Origin: Polyangiaceae bacterium
GTDB lineage: Bacteria > Myxococcota_A > Polyangia > Polyangiales > Polyangiaceae
Assembly (NCBI GenBank): GCA_025937895.1
Contig: JAICQL010000036.1
Location: 1 to 46,979 of the forward strand
Length of the DNA stretch: 46,979 nucleotides
Direction: 5' to 3'
The position numbers and the translations under genes were made by a program. Position 1 is the stretch's first letter. The number at the start of each line of letters is the position of its first letter. Shown here piece by piece: positions 31,529 to 41,585 of the stretch. Under the pieces are notes generated by a model that did not search any database, was not told where the DNA came from, and was given only the letters and a program-made list of their open reading frames with translations.

Positions 31529-34500
31529 TCACGACGTGCTCCGCAAGCGCGCCTTGGCCGCGGTCACCAGCTGGCGTGCCGTGGCCTCCGCCAGGCCCGC
31601 CGCGACCAGCTCCGGCAGCTTGGCGCTGGCGAGCTCGCCTACCGTGCGGACTCCCGCTTCTCGCAGCCGTGCGTCCACGTCGGGGTCGACGCCGGTCACC
31701 TCGCGCACCGGGCGCTCCTTCGCGATCTCGGCTCGAAGCTCCTTGTGCCGCAGGGCGAGGTCGGCCAGGCTCGCGTCCAGCGCCGTCAGGTCCGCCCCGA
31801 GAGTGGCGCGGCGCGATTCGATCTCGGTCACGGAATTGGACAGCGCCACGCGCTCTTCGCTCAGCTTCACGAGCGCCGCGGCCTCGCGCGCCCGCTGCTC
31901 GCGCAGCCCGCCGAGGTCCGTGCGCAGGGTGTCGAGGCTGGTCTCGAGCGCCGCCCGCTGCTTGCCGAGCTCGGCGAGCTCCGTGCGCATCTTGTCCAGC
32001 ACCTCGGGCGGGACGCCGGCGGACTCGTCGCGGGTGATGGTGTAGAACGCGACCTTGCCGTCGCGCTCGAACAAGGTGACCTTGCTGCCGGCGGGGATGC
32101 GAGCGGGAGTGCTGAAGAACTGGGTGGCGTATTCGGCGGCGCGCTGGGGATCGTAGCGGAGCACGCGCTCGACCTGGATGTCACGCGTGCGCAGCTCGGC
32201 GCTGGCGCTGGCCACGTCGCTGTCGATCAGCGCCTGCTTGCGGATGCCGGTCTGCGGTGTGCGCGTCTCGACCCGGCTCTGCGCGGCGTCTGCCGACAGC
32301 CGGCCGAGCACGCGCAGCCCCTTGGACTGGCGCCGGAGCGTGGCCTTGACGTCCAGCTGCTCCGCGGCCTGAACGCCTTTGCGCGTGGTCTGCGCGGAGA
32401 TGACGTTCCCGTGCGTCTCGGCCACCGTGGCGCCCGCGCCCGGCTGCGGAGGCTTGATGACGCCTTCTTTCTTGGACTCGAACAGGTCGGGCAGAATCGA
32501 GCAACAGAACTTGCCGATCAGCCAGCGCAGCGCGGGCAGGACGGGAACCAGCGAGAGCCAGTAGCCGACGCTGGGGAACGACTTGACGTATTTGCGCTGA
32601 TCGAAGTTGCAGATGCGGTACACCTTGCCGTCGCGCAGCTCCACCGCGCCCAGATAGATGGGGCTGTCCGCGTCGCAGCTCGGGCACTGGATGAGCAGGT
32701 GGTGGCAGAAGCAATCCTTCAGGTATTGCAGCAGGCCGCCGAACAGGCGGTAGAAGGCCGTCAAGACGTCGACCCGGTACCGGGCCAGGGTGTCCAGCAA
32801 CGCAGCGCTGACGTCCAGCTCGCTGCTGGGCGTAACGCTGACCGTCGTGCTCAGGAAGTTCAACGTGAACACCGCGTCCACCTCCGCGTGCACGGCGACG
32901 TCCGTTGGCTGGATCTGCACGGGCACGCGCGGCACCACGACGCGCGCCCCGGAGCTGTCCACCACCTGCAAGCGATAGCTGTCCTCGCAGGCGATGATGA
33001 GCTGATCGCGGCGCGTATGGTACGCGAGGCTGATCGGGGTGTTCTCCAGGTTCAGTGAGGCGCGCTGCTGGGAGCCCCCCGTCTGCGGTGTCACATCGAA
33101 GGTGAACAGCTCCTTGAAGGAGCCAGAGGTCGGGTTCACCACCACGTACAGGCGCGTGCCGCCCTGCGCGCTGTCCTGGGTGCTGCGCAGGGCGATGCCA
33201 TCGACCCCGCGGCGGTCGCCGCCGGCGCCCAGCGCGACCTCGAAGCTGGGCTGGAGCGCCAGGGCGCCGTCCCCGGGCGCATCCGCGACCCGCGATAGAT
33301 CCAGGCCCACGACCATGCTGTACGAGGTCGGCTCGTCGTCGGGATCCGCAGCGGTGGCGAACGCGAACACCGAGCTCGGATCCAGCTGCAGGTGGCCCAC
33401 CGCGTTGAAGCCGTACACTGGCTTGGGCTGCACTCGCGTCTCGCCCAGCAGCACGTCCGGACGCAGTAGAAAGAGCCCCCGCCCGCGGCCGATGGCGTAC
33501 AGCAGCTCCGCCTCCTTGGGCGCGCGGCGCAGCTCGGTCACGTCCACGTCGCAGAGCACCGTCATCTTCTCCCAGGTGTGGTGGTCGGCGATGCGGGCGA
33601 CGCCGAACACGCTGTCGTCGTCGCCTATGCGCGCCGTCGCGAACAGCAAGCTGCCGTCCCTGGAGAACTCGAGGGCGGAGACCACCGCGCCCTCCGGCGC
33701 TGGCATGCTGACGACCTCGATCAGCTGCCCGTCACCGAGCGAATACACGCCGATCACGCTGTCGGTGCCTGCATAGCTGTAGATGCGCTTGCCGTCCGGG
33801 TGCACGCGCAGGCGCGTGTGCCGGTGCATGCCGAACAGCGTCGTCATGCCCGACTCGGGGAAGGGGTACTCGGGGAACTCCTGACCTTGGAACATGCCGC
33901 AGAAGGTCTGGCTCTTCAGCAGCTCGCGCAGGCGCAGGTAGAGCGCGCGCAGCACCTGGTGCTCGGGCCTGGAGAGGAAGACGTAGCTGCCGTTGCCCGA
34001 GTTCACGAGCTGGATGATCAGGTTCGAGAAGCTGATCAGCTTCTTGCGCTGCTCCGAGATCAGCTCGCCGGTCTCGCCGTCGGGCTCGGGCTGGTTTCCG
34101 GTCTCGAGGAACGAGAACTCGAGGCCCAGCGCGCGCAGCAGATCGAAGACGCAGTGCTGCAGCACCTCCTGGAGCAAGGTGCCCTCGAAGAGCTTGGAGA
34201 GCTCGCCCTGGCTCGGATCGTAGGGCCGCACCTCGATGCGCGGCTGGCCCTCGTGCAGCTCCAGCGTGAGGCTCGCCGTGCCGTTGCCATCGCTCAGGAT
34301 CGGCGCGCCGCTCGCCGCATCGTGCGCCTCGATCAGCTGCAGGACGTCGACCGAGGCGTTCTCTTCGAGGACGATATCGTTGCCGGCACAGTCGATGGCG
34401 TAGCCCTTGGTGACACACACGGTCCGGCCACTGGCTTCCGCCTCGGGCTGCTCTCCCTCGCCGTGACGGCTACACGCGCATTGAGCCACCAGACCGCAGA

Positions 34501-35944
34501 CGATGCCCCAGCCGTGCAGGTGCTGGTTGTGCCACTTCAGATCGCGCTGGCGGCAGAGCTGATCGAGCGCGTCCTGCACGGTGCGGACGCCCGGCATGCT
34601 GCAGGCGGTGTTGTCATAGCAGACCGTATCGGCGCGCAGATCCGTGAGTGGTGGGAACTCGAAGCGCTGGCAGGCGCCGGAGCTGGCCGCCGTGAAGACA
34701 CCGCCGCTCACCGTGCCCAGCGTCATGTAGTGATGGCGCACTCCGCGCGGCGCCGCCGCGTCGAGCAGCACGGAGCCGGCGGCGTGCACCGCCTCGCGAA
34801 CGGGCGCGAGCCAGTAGTCGCCGGACAGCAACGGCGACGTGCCCGCGTGCAAGGTGAGCACGACGTTCTGCAGCTGCAGCTCGAGGTCGGCACCTTCCAC
34901 CACGTGGCCGTGGGCCGTTGCGCTCGAGCTGCTGGACAGGGCCGTGCCGCGATCGAAGCCCTCCTCGAGGCTCCAGGAGCCGGCGGTGTTCGAGAACGTG
35001 GCATGGCCGTCCCAGCGCCGCACGTGCGCGCGGTTGGCGGGCGCCGACGCGGGGTAGCCGCTCGTGAGGATGCCCAGGGTCGGCTCCCAGCCGGTCGCGT
35101 GGTGGCGGCCCAGGTGCTTCTCCGAAGCGCTGGCTTCGCCCGCGCCAGGACCGCTGAAGAACTCGTACGCCCAGTCGTCCGCGGCGAAGCCGGGCGGCTC
35201 GTCGCCGGCGACGTATTGCTCCGCGCCGTTTTCGCTCGACCACTTGACGACGATCTGCTCGGGTGTGCCGTCCGCGGCGTAGCGCACGGCGTGCACCTCG
35301 GCGCGGAACAGGTAGCTGCCCACCGGCTCCTGTAGGGCCAGCTCGTCCGCGCACGGATCGCACGGATCCGCCTCGGTGCTGCCCTGGCGCAGCCGGAGGC
35401 TCAGCGTGGCCGTGCCGATGGGCGGGTTCTGCGCGGGGTCCTCCGGATCGACGTCCAGAGGGCACCACTTGACCTGCGCCATCGTCTGGCTGCGCGTGCA
35501 GGTATCTGCGCCATGTAACCCCGCATCGCGCAGCTCTGGGTCCTCCAGCGCGCTGACGCTGCGCTCCCAGACGTCGAGATACCAGCGGTAGTCGGGCGCG
35601 GGCAGCGCGGGCGGCGCGGGGAAATCGGCCTGCGCCGCGTAGTCAAACACCTCTGGATCGGCGAGCTCGACCTCGGGCGCGGGCGCAACGCGGGCGGGCA
35701 CGCCCTGCACGTACGCGCGACCCCAGCGCAGCTGAGCGGGCATGCCGCCGCTCGCCAGCTGCACCAGGCCACCGGGCGGCGTACCGCTGCCGATGACGTC
35801 GAGCAGGCTGCGCACGAGCTGATCCCGGTGCACGTCGGAGAGCTCGTTCCAGTCGGCGTCCGAGATCATCCGCCCCATTTGCTGGAAGACCCCGGAATAG
35901 CGCTTGGCCTCGTCGTGAGTGTTCCGGGAAATCTGCGACTTCAT
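31529..35944 (-). CDS. Large eCIS-associated DUF6519-type protein with beta-propeller, coiled coil and helix-hairpin-helix end
   Basis: 1471 residues from ATG 35944. The N-terminus KRYSGVFQQMGRMISDADWNE is the DUF6519 signature found in eCIS loci. Further N-terminal features are RTVQDALDQLCRQRDLKWHNQHLHGWGIVCGLVAQC (about 455-490) and AIDCAGNDIVLEEN (about 520). Residues about 700-1035 look like a propeller of repeated strands (RLRVHPDGKRIYSY, ALEFSRDGSLLFA...). A Cys-rich segment (CFCHH...CPSC, about 1080-1100) is followed by a hydrophobic stretch (VGYWLSLVPVLPALRWLIGKFCCSI). A long coiled coil (about 1310-1410) leads to a helix-hairpin-helix-like C-terminus (VDPDVDARLREAGVRTVGELAS...). It is the last gene of the minus-strand eCIS operon. 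Such proteins are probably baseplate-peripheral or receptor-facing parts. The role is inferred only from locus and size. Confidence 0.8.
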   Translation of the reverse strand: MKSQISRNTHDEAKRYSGVFQQMGRMISDADWNELSDVHRDQLVRSLLDVIGSGTPPGGLVQLASGGMPAQLRWGRAYVQGVPARVAPAPEVELADPEVFDYAAQADFPAPPALPAPDYRWYLDVWERSVSALEDPELRDAGLHGADTCTRSQTMAQVKWCPLDVDPEDPAQNPPIGTATLSLRLRQGSTEADPCDPCADELALQEPVGSYLFRAEVHAVRYAADGTPEQIVVKWSSENGAEQYVAGDEPPGFAADDWAYEFFSGPGAGEASASEKHLGRHHATGWEPTLGILTSGYPASAPANRAHVRRWDGHATFSNTAGSWSLEEGFDRGTALSSSSSATAHGHVVEGADLELQLQNVVLTLHAGTSPLLSGDYWLAPVREAVHAAGSVLLDAAAPRGVRHHYMTLGTVSGGVFTAASSGACQRFEFPPLTDLRADTVCYDNTACSMPGVRTVQDALDQLCRQRDLKWHNQHLHGWGIVCGLVAQCACSRHGEGEQPEAEASGRTVCVTKGYAIDCAGNDIVLEENASVDVLQLIEAHDAASGAPILSDGNGTASLTLELHEGQPRIEVRPYDPSQGELSKLFEGTLLQEVLQHCVFDLLRALGLEFSFLETGNQPEPDGETGELISEQRKKLISFSNLIIQLVNSGNGSYVFLSRPEHQVLRALYLRLRELLKSQTFCGMFQGQEFPEYPFPESGMTTLFGMHRHTRLRVHPDGKRIYSYAGTDSVIGVYSLGDGQLIEVVSMPAPEGAVVSALEFSRDGSLLFATARIGDDDSVFGVARIADHHTWEKMTVLCDVDVTELRRAPKEAELLYAIGRGRGLFLLRPDVLLGETRVQPKPVYGFNAVGHLQLDPSSVFAFATAADPDDEPTSYSMVVGLDLSRVADAPGDGALALQPSFEVALGAGGDRRGVDGIALRSTQDSAQGGTRLYVVVNPTSGSFKELFTFDVTPQTGGSQQRASLNLENTPISLAYHTRRDQLIIACEDSYRLQVVDSSGARVVVPRVPVQIQPTDVAVHAEVDAVFTLNFLSTTVSVTPSSELDVSAALLDTLARYRVDVLTAFYRLFGGLLQYLKDCFCHHLLIQCPSCDADSPIYLGAVELRDGKVYRICNFDQRKYVKSFPSVGYWLSLVPVLPALRWLIGKFCCSILPDLFESKKEGVIKPPQPGAGATVAETHGNVISAQTTRKGVQAAEQLDVKATLRRQSKGLRVLGRLSADAAQSRVETRTPQTGIRKQALIDSDVASASAELRTRDIQVERVLRYDPQRAAEYATQFFSTPARIPAGSKVTLFERDGKVAFYTITRDESAGVPPEVLDKMRTELAELGKQRAALETSLDTLRTDLGGLREQRAREAAALVKLSEERVALSNSVTEIESRRATLGADLTALDASLADLALRHKELRAEIAKERPVREVTGVDPDVDARLREAGVRTVGELASAKLPELVAAGLAEATARQLVTAAKARLRSTS

Positions 35945-35983
35945 GGTGCGATCGTGCCCTTTCCTGGAGTTGGACGGCGCCGC

Positions 35984-37546
35984 TCAGGCGCCGTCGCTCA
36001 CCGCTGCGCCGAGCTGGAGCAGAGCCGGGTCGTAGATGACGACCGCCTCCATCCCCACGGGCAAGAAGTCGGAGAGCTTGTCGGTGATGATCTCGCCGGC
36101 GGTGCCGCTCGCGGCGTGGTGGTAGGCGCCCATCTCGCGGCCGTCCTCGGCCCCGTGCCGCACCGCGCGATGCGTGGCCGGATGCAGCACGCCGGCGGAG
36201 CGCTCGCCGAACTCGGCCTCGAACAGCACCACCGGCCGCGACGTGCTGCGCACCACACGGAGGCCCGCAGCCGGCTGGTCCGGCACGTACCGGCTGTAAC
36301 GAAGGCAGCTCGGATCGAGTGCAGCCGGATCGCCCGCCGCGCGCTCGATGCGCCCCAGAAAAATGCAGTCGCTCGCCAGCAGCCGGGGCGTGCGGCACGC
36401 GCCGAGCAGCGTGCAATACTCCAGCGAGAGCCGCGCCAGCGGCGCGGTGACGCTGCCGAGCAGGCAGTCGCGGGCGCGCAGCCGCGGCACCTCCGCGTCC
36501 GCCCCGCTGAGCTCGAGCTCGCGCACGGCGCACTCGCGCAGCTGCAGCCGGCCGGAGCTCACGCTCAGCCTGCGATGAAACACCAGGCCCGAGAGCTCCC
36601 AGGCGCCCTGCTCCGGGTCACCCGAGCCATCGCCCAGCTCGACGTCGTTGTCGATACCCACGGGCACGTACCCGGGCGTGCCCAGGCTCTTGTTGTGATA
36701 ACGGGTCACATTGCCCTGCGTGCTCACCTCGACCAGCTCGGTAAAGGCAGCCGGCAGCGGAGCGCCAAAGGAGACGCGCGGAGCGCCCGCTGGAAAGAAG
36801 CCGGGCGGCGGCGCCACGTACAGCAGCACGCGGCGCGGATGATGATGGCCCTGGCGGTAGCTCGGCGTGCGGAAGTCGAGCGTGCGCCGCGACACGTCAT
36901 CGAACGCGCCCGGATGGCAGGGCACGGCGTGGTGGCTCGCCTGGCGCCACACCACGCTCCGACTGTCGATGGAGCCATGCTGCGCGCCCGGCGCACCGGG
37001 CTGGCTTGACACCGCACCGGAGTGGCAGCGGAAATCGAGGGTGGCGGCCGGCAGCTGCGGGTGCTCTGCGGCGAGCCGCGGGAAGCTCTCGGGTGCCTCG
37101 CGCGGATAGCCGTACGCCGTGGCGGGCACCAGATGCATGCCGGGTCGTGGCGTGATCGCGACGCGTTGAAACCCTTCTTGCAGGACGACCTCCAGCCGCC
37201 CCACGGCTTCGGCGACGCTCTCGATGACGTGGCGCGTGCCCTTCCCCTGGCGCCAGCCGATGGCGTGAGCCACTTCGTCACGCCGCGCTGCGGGCAACGG
37301 TGAGACCAGCCGCGCCTGAAACAGCTCGGCGAAATAGGGCACCAGCCAGTCCTGGCACGCGGGCCCCTCGAACGGAGTGTCGGGAAAGTTGTCGGCGTGG
37401 CGCTGCTCGAGTGAGGCGTACACGCGGTCCAGCAGCGCGCCGGCCGCCTCGAGGTAGCGCCGGAGGTCACCGTTTTCGTCGCGGCGCCGGTAGATCTCCG
37501 GGACGATCCGGTACAGCCGCTCGCCGAAGGTCTCAGGGGGTTTCAT
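35984..37546 (-). CDS. eCIS baseplate protein, phage tail protein I-like
   Basis: 520 residues from ATG 37546, with GGAGG eight nt upstream. The N-terminus FGERLYRIVPEIYRRRDENGDLRRYLEAAGALLDRVYASLEQ matches phage tail protein I (P2 gpI-like) and its eCIS relatives, which attach the wedge to peripheral fibres. The middle part (about 110-330) is beta-rich. The C-terminal part has many short Leu/Arg/Cys repeats (LQLRECAVRELELSGADAEVPRLRARDCLLGSV) suggestive of a right-handed beta-helix, as in fibre-adaptor proteins. It lies 22 bp after the large J-like gene and 39 bp before the DUF6519 gene. In the complex it probably sits at the outer baseplate. Confidence 0.78.
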   Translation of the reverse strand: MKPPETFGERLYRIVPEIYRRRDENGDLRRYLEAAGALLDRVYASLEQRHADNFPDTPFEGPACQDWLVPYFAELFQARLVSPLPAARRDEVAHAIGWRQGKGTRHVIESVAEAVGRLEVVLQEGFQRVAITPRPGMHLVPATAYGYPREAPESFPRLAAEHPQLPAATLDFRCHSGAVSSQPGAPGAQHGSIDSRSVVWRQASHHAVPCHPGAFDDVSRRTLDFRTPSYRQGHHHPRRVLLYVAPPPGFFPAGAPRVSFGAPLPAAFTELVEVSTQGNVTRYHNKSLGTPGYVPVGIDNDVELGDGSGDPEQGAWELSGLVFHRRLSVSSGRLQLRECAVRELELSGADAEVPRLRARDCLLGSVTAPLARLSLEYCTLLGACRTPRLLASDCIFLGRIERAAGDPAALDPSCLRYSRYVPDQPAAGLRVVRSTSRPVVLFEAEFGERSAGVLHPATHRAVRHGAEDGREMGAYHHAASGTAGEIITDKLSDFLPVGMEAVVIYDPALLQLGAAVSDGA

Positions 37547-37568
37547 GCGGGGTCCTCCGTCGCGCGCG

Positions 37569-40397
37569 TCACGGGGTGTAGGGGAGGGCTGTGATCTCGA
37601 GCAGCGAGACGCCGTCCAGCACGGCGATCAGCTGGCGCGGGGTGGGGCTGATGCGCTGCACGCGCCCGTTGCTGCCGTACGCCACCGAGAGCACTGCGAC
37701 AGGCGCGCCCGTTTCACCGAGAAACCCGCCGGGGTTCAGCTGTACCTGGCTGGCTTCGACGCCGGGCACGGCCTCGATGACGGCCACGACGTCGCTCAAA
37801 AATAGTGCCCGGCCGAGCCGTGCCCGCGCCACGGAGAAGGCCGAGCGCAGCGCGCCGAGCACGGCCTGCTGCACGAGCAGTGGATCATATTCGGCCACCT
37901 TGACGCGCACCATCGCCTGCACGGCGAGCGCGACGGGCTCATGGCGCGTGACCAGCACCTGTACTCCCGGCAGCGCGTGCGCCTGCAGATACGCGGCGAG
38001 CGGCACGCCGAGCCCGCCGAGCGGGCCACCTCCCGCCGGCACGACGACCACGTCGATGCGCTCGCTGCGGCCGGAGCTGGCCGGCAAGCGGAAGGCGCGC
38101 GCTTGCCAGACGGCGCTATGGCTGGCCGCCAGGTGCGTGAAGTCGGAGAGGGAGACGGCGCGCTCCAGGGTGAGCGCGCTGGCGGGGGCGTTCTCCTTGA
38201 GCGAGGTCAGCGCCTCGAGTGCATTGCCGCCGCTCGCGGGCAGCGGCTGCAGCACCCGCTCCAGGGCAGCATGCGGCTTCTGCAGCTTGGAGAGGCTGTA
38301 GGGCGCGAGATTGCCGCTCAGGCCGTTGCCCCTGCGGTAGAGCGCACGCACGTTGTTCGTGCCGGTCGGCAAGCGCCGCCCGTGCTCGCCGTCACCGAAG
38401 GCGAGCGTGAGCGTGCCGTCGGTGTTGACGCGCACGACGTACACGGCGGCGTCAGGACCGTGATCGTCCAGCGTCGCGACCTGTTGCCAGACGCGGCCAT
38501 CGACGCGCAGCTCGAGCGCGGCGCGCACCCCGGAGGGCTGCGTGGCGTCCTGTAGAAATGCCACGTCGTCCACGTCGAGCGTGAAGCTCTGCGAGCTCCG
38601 GGTCGCATCGCCGCTGCCCAGGATCTTTTCCGGCTTCGTCTCGCCGTGGCTGGCCGCGGCCACGTTGGCGTAGATGCGCGTGTCGTGACGCGGATAGTCG
38701 CTGCTCTCTTCGTCCGCGTCGGTCTCCAGGTCGTCCAGCGCCGGCTGGATCTTGATGCTGAACCCGCTCGGGTCCACGTCTGCAACCGTGGCGGCTTGCG
38801 CGCGCCGGCTGCTCACGACCAGCACGCGCCGGCCGATCGTGAGCTGCGCCGGCCAGCTCGAGAGTGCCAGGGGCAGCACGCTGAAGCTTGCGGAGCGCTG
38901 ACCGAGATCGGAGCTGGGGCTGGTGTTCGCGTCATGGTCGAGCGGCCGCGCCTCGCTCTCGAAGCCGCCGGCCACGAACGATACGGCGCCGAGCGGCGGA
39001 TCTAGCACCAGCTCGAAGCTCCCTGGTTTCTCCTGGATGGCCGCGATGCGAGCTGCCTGGCTGCTGTTCTCGGTGCGCACGTACACCCATGCTCCAGAGC
39101 TCAGCTCCGGTGGCGAGCCCTGGAACTCCAGCGCCTGCGGGCTGGCCTGCAGCGCACTCGCGACCGGGCTGGCGGCGGGCACGTAGTACACCACCGGGTA
39201 GCTGGTCGCGCTCACGTAGTCGAACAGCACGACCGCGCCCGTCGAGTCTTTCTGTTGCGAGATCGAGGGCGCGCCGATGAGGTTCAGGTTGGCGTCCCAG
39301 ACGCTGGCCGTCTGGCGCGCGCCGGCGGGCGGGAGCAGCGTCTTGGCGCCGCCCGGCAGGCTCTGTTTCAGCGCGCTCGCGGCGCGGTACAGCGAGGCGC
39401 CCGCGGCGGGCAGGTTGCTGCCGGAGAGCTGCAGGCGGTCCCCTTGCGTGCTCAGCACGCGGCCGAGCCGCCAGGACCCTGCCTGCCAGGCCACCACGTC
39501 ACCCTCGCCCAGGCCGTGCCCCGCCGTCAGGATCAGTGTGTTGTCGCCGCGCAGCTCGGGTGTTGCCCGGAAGCGTGGAGCGCACAGCAGCTGGACCTGG
39601 TGGCGCAGCCAGGGCGGCGGCAGCTCCGCGGGCGGCGCCGCACCGCTCAAGGCCAGCTGAGCCTCGCTCACTGCTGCCACTTCCACGGCCATGGCAGCCT
39701 CCAGGCCCCCGGCGCTCACCACCAGCACTCCGAGCGTGCCCACCGATACGCCTTCCAGCGCGTCCGCCAGCGGAAACTCGGCACCATATGCGCTTCCCGC
39801 CGGCGCGTATGCGAAGGGCTCCTGAGACTGGTCGAACGCGCGCGGGCGCAGCTCGTTCAGCTCGTGGTCCAGGTCGAGCGGCTCGGTCGTCTCGAAGCTC
39901 ACCGGCGTAGAGCCATCTTTCGGCTGTGATTTGACGAGCACGCCCGCTTGCAAGGTGGCGCGCTGGCCCGGCTTGGCCAGGAACGCGAGGCAGGTGGTGG
40001 CGGAGCTGGGCGGGGCAGGGTGGTAGTCGAGCATCTCGACCAGGCGCCGCACGTTGTCCCACTGCGTGGCCGTGCGCAGCGTCGCCTCGTTGGCGTACGC
40101 GTCCAGGTGCTCGAGCAAGACGTGGCTCGCCCGCGCGAAGGCGCGCGCGATTTCCCAGCCGTAGTCGGCCCGCGGCTGCTGGTACTGCGCGAGCAGCCGC
40201 TCGACGTTCTGGCGTGGCGACTCGCCCGGCAGCGGCGCAGGGTTACCCTCGAGCTCCGGCCACTGCAGCGTGCCGTCCCTCTCGAACTGCTGCTTCAGCC
40301 AGCTGCGCAGCAGCTCCAGGTAGGTGGCCGCGTTGCCGCCCACGTAGCGGAAGCGCTCCAGGCCGGCGCGGTTGTAGCGGGTGAAGTCCGGCTTCAT
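37569..40397 (-). CDS. Large baseplate J-like protein of the eCIS (wedge component)
   Basis: ATG 40397 (MKPDFTRYNRAGLERF) overlaps the preceding gene's stop by ATGA, giving 942 residues; the frame is open upstream to 41000 only as an out-of-frame copy of the neighbour. The N-terminal helical region (about 1-125) has AATYLELLRSWLKQQFERDG. The middle is beta-rich. The C-terminal domain (about 790-942) contains GVQVLVTRHEPVALAVQAMVRVKVAEYDPLLVQQAVLGALRSAFSV...LSDVVAVIEAVPGVEASQVQL, the baseplate J/gp47-like pattern. Such proteins form the wedge that triggers sheath contraction. It is probably the partner of the smaller J-like protein upstream. Confidence 0.82.
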   Translation of the reverse strand: MKPDFTRYNRAGLERFRYVGGNAATYLELLRSWLKQQFERDGTLQWPELEGNPAPLPGESPRQNVERLLAQYQQPRADYGWEIARAFARASHVLLEHLDAYANEATLRTATQWDNVRRLVEMLDYHPAPPSSATTCLAFLAKPGQRATLQAGVLVKSQPKDGSTPVSFETTEPLDLDHELNELRPRAFDQSQEPFAYAPAGSAYGAEFPLADALEGVSVGTLGVLVVSAGGLEAAMAVEVAAVSEAQLALSGAAPPAELPPPWLRHQVQLLCAPRFRATPELRGDNTLILTAGHGLGEGDVVAWQAGSWRLGRVLSTQGDRLQLSGSNLPAAGASLYRAASALKQSLPGGAKTLLPPAGARQTASVWDANLNLIGAPSISQQKDSTGAVVLFDYVSATSYPVVYYVPAASPVASALQASPQALEFQGSPPELSSGAWVYVRTENSSQAARIAAIQEKPGSFELVLDPPLGAVSFVAGGFESEARPLDHDANTSPSSDLGQRSASFSVLPLALSSWPAQLTIGRRVLVVSSRRAQAATVADVDPSGFSIKIQPALDDLETDADEESSDYPRHDTRIYANVAAASHGETKPEKILGSGDATRSSQSFTLDVDDVAFLQDATQPSGVRAALELRVDGRVWQQVATLDDHGPDAAVYVVRVNTDGTLTLAFGDGEHGRRLPTGTNNVRALYRRGNGLSGNLAPYSLSKLQKPHAALERVLQPLPASGGNALEALTSLKENAPASALTLERAVSLSDFTHLAASHSAVWQARAFRLPASSGRSERIDVVVVPAGGGPLGGLGVPLAAYLQAHALPGVQVLVTRHEPVALAVQAMVRVKVAEYDPLLVQQAVLGALRSAFSVARARLGRALFLSDVVAVIEAVPGVEASQVQLNPGGFLGETGAPVAVLSVAYGSNGRVQRISPTPRQLIAVLDGVSLLEITALPYTP

Positions 40398-41584
40398 CCG
40401 CGCTGCCCTCCCTGCAGAGTCAGCCGCAGGTAGCCGCGCGCGGGTCGGGCGGGGCGGTTCTCGAGCACCGCCACCTCGAGCCCGCGCAGCTCGATGCGGC
40501 CCGCGTCCAGCTGATCGCGCTGGTGGGCGCCGACGCGCTGGAAGCGATTGAGGCAGACGGTCTCGACCCCCGGCAGCGCCGCCAGCGTCTGGATGATGTC
40601 GCTGGCGTACAGATCCTGCCCGAAGTCGAGCCGGCCGGGCTCGAAGAAGCCGCCCACGCCGGTGCCGAGCGCCTCGAGCACCGCCCGGCGGACCTCCGAC
40701 TGAAAGTAGTTCGGCGCCACCCGGATGGAGATCGAGAGCTGAATGCCGGCCAGCACGGCGTCGACCAGCTCCACTGGCTGCCCCACCATGCGGTAGCGCT
40801 CGAGGTACGGCCAGAGCAGGGTGCGCGGGGTCGGCGCGAGCGCCCAGCTGGGCAGCACGAGCCCTTTGCTGCGATGGAAGGCCTCGACGTCTGCTTGCAG
40901 GCGAACGAACGCGGCGGCGCCGCCAACAGCTGCTGCGCTCAGCACGTCGTCCAGCAGGATGTTGTGCTGCAACAGCGCCGCGACGGTCAGCGTGGACCAC
41001 GACCCCGTCCAGGTGGAAGTGGCGCTGGCGCGCTCGACGAGCGGGTGGTCTCGCAGGCGTTCCGCGTAGTCAGCGACCGTGACCATGCGCTCCTGCCGGT
41101 GGATGGCGCGCGGCCCGGCGCGCCGTGCCTGCTCCATCAGCCGCGGCTCGCGCCGCCAGAGCGCCTCGAGCTCGGCGGACTTCTCCCGCCGCACCGCCGG
41201 GTCGTCGAGGCCCGTGAAGCCGGCCTCCTGCACGGCGTCGTAGCCGATCATGCCGAGCAGGCGGCGCACCGACGCGGGCTGGCGCGCGGTCGCGAGAAAG
41301 GCCTCGGCGAAGACGCGATCCAGCATGTCCGAGAGCTGGTCGAGCGCGACGGCCAGCGCCTCGACCATCACCACCTCGAGGTCCGCCGGCGCCCAGCGCT
41401 GGCGCTCGCTGAAGCGCGCCGCCAGCTGCTCCAGCATGAACAGGCGAAAGCCGTCATAGTCGCGCACCAGCCAGTCGAAGTCGTCGCCTAGCGGCGGCAG
41501 CGGCGCCGGCAGCGCGGCCTCGCGACGCGCGCAGTCGGCGCAGCCAGGCTCGAAGATCAGCTCCACTTCGGGTGTAGTGGCCAT
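40394..41584 (-). CDS. Baseplate J-like protein (smaller wedge component)
   Basis: 396 residues from ATG 41584, one nt after the gp25-like gene's stop. The N-terminal part carries the pair DYDGFRLFMLEQLAARF and EVVMVEALAVALDQLSDMLDRVFAEAFLATARQPASVRRLLGMIGY, typical of the first domain of baseplate J proteins. The C-terminal part has LSISIRVAPNYFQSEVRRAVLEALGTGVGGFFEPGRLDFGQDLYASDIIQTLAALPGVETV, the J-type lower domain. It forms the baseplate wedge with the gp25-like and large J-like proteins. It is followed by an ATGA overlap with the 942-residue gene, so the two are translationally coupled. Confidence 0.85.
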   Translation of the reverse strand: MATTPEVELIFEPGCADCARREAALPAPLPPLGDDFDWLVRDYDGFRLFMLEQLAARFSERQRWAPADLEVVMVEALAVALDQLSDMLDRVFAEAFLATARQPASVRRLLGMIGYDAVQEAGFTGLDDPAVRREKSAELEALWRREPRLMEQARRAGPRAIHRQERMVTVADYAERLRDHPLVERASATSTWTGSWSTLTVAALLQHNILLDDVLSAAAVGGAAAFVRLQADVEAFHRSKGLVLPSWALAPTPRTLLWPYLERYRMVGQPVELVDAVLAGIQLSISIRVAPNYFQSEVRRAVLEALGTGVGGFFEPGRLDFGQDLYASDIIQTLAALPGVETVCLNRFQRVGAHQRDQLDAGRIELRGLEVAVLENRPARPARGYLRLTLQGGQRG

Positions 41585-41585
41585 G

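Noticed and set aside
33578..35335. Long plus-strand open frame inside the DUF6519 gene
   Set aside because: Antisense of a recognised eCIS gene; composition (Val/Ala/Gln/His/Arg) shows no domain and no ribosome site.
40398..41000. 201-codon extension of the large J-like gene
   Set aside because: It overlaps the entire second half of the preceding J-like gene in another frame, and the ATGA coupling at 40397 gives a natural start.
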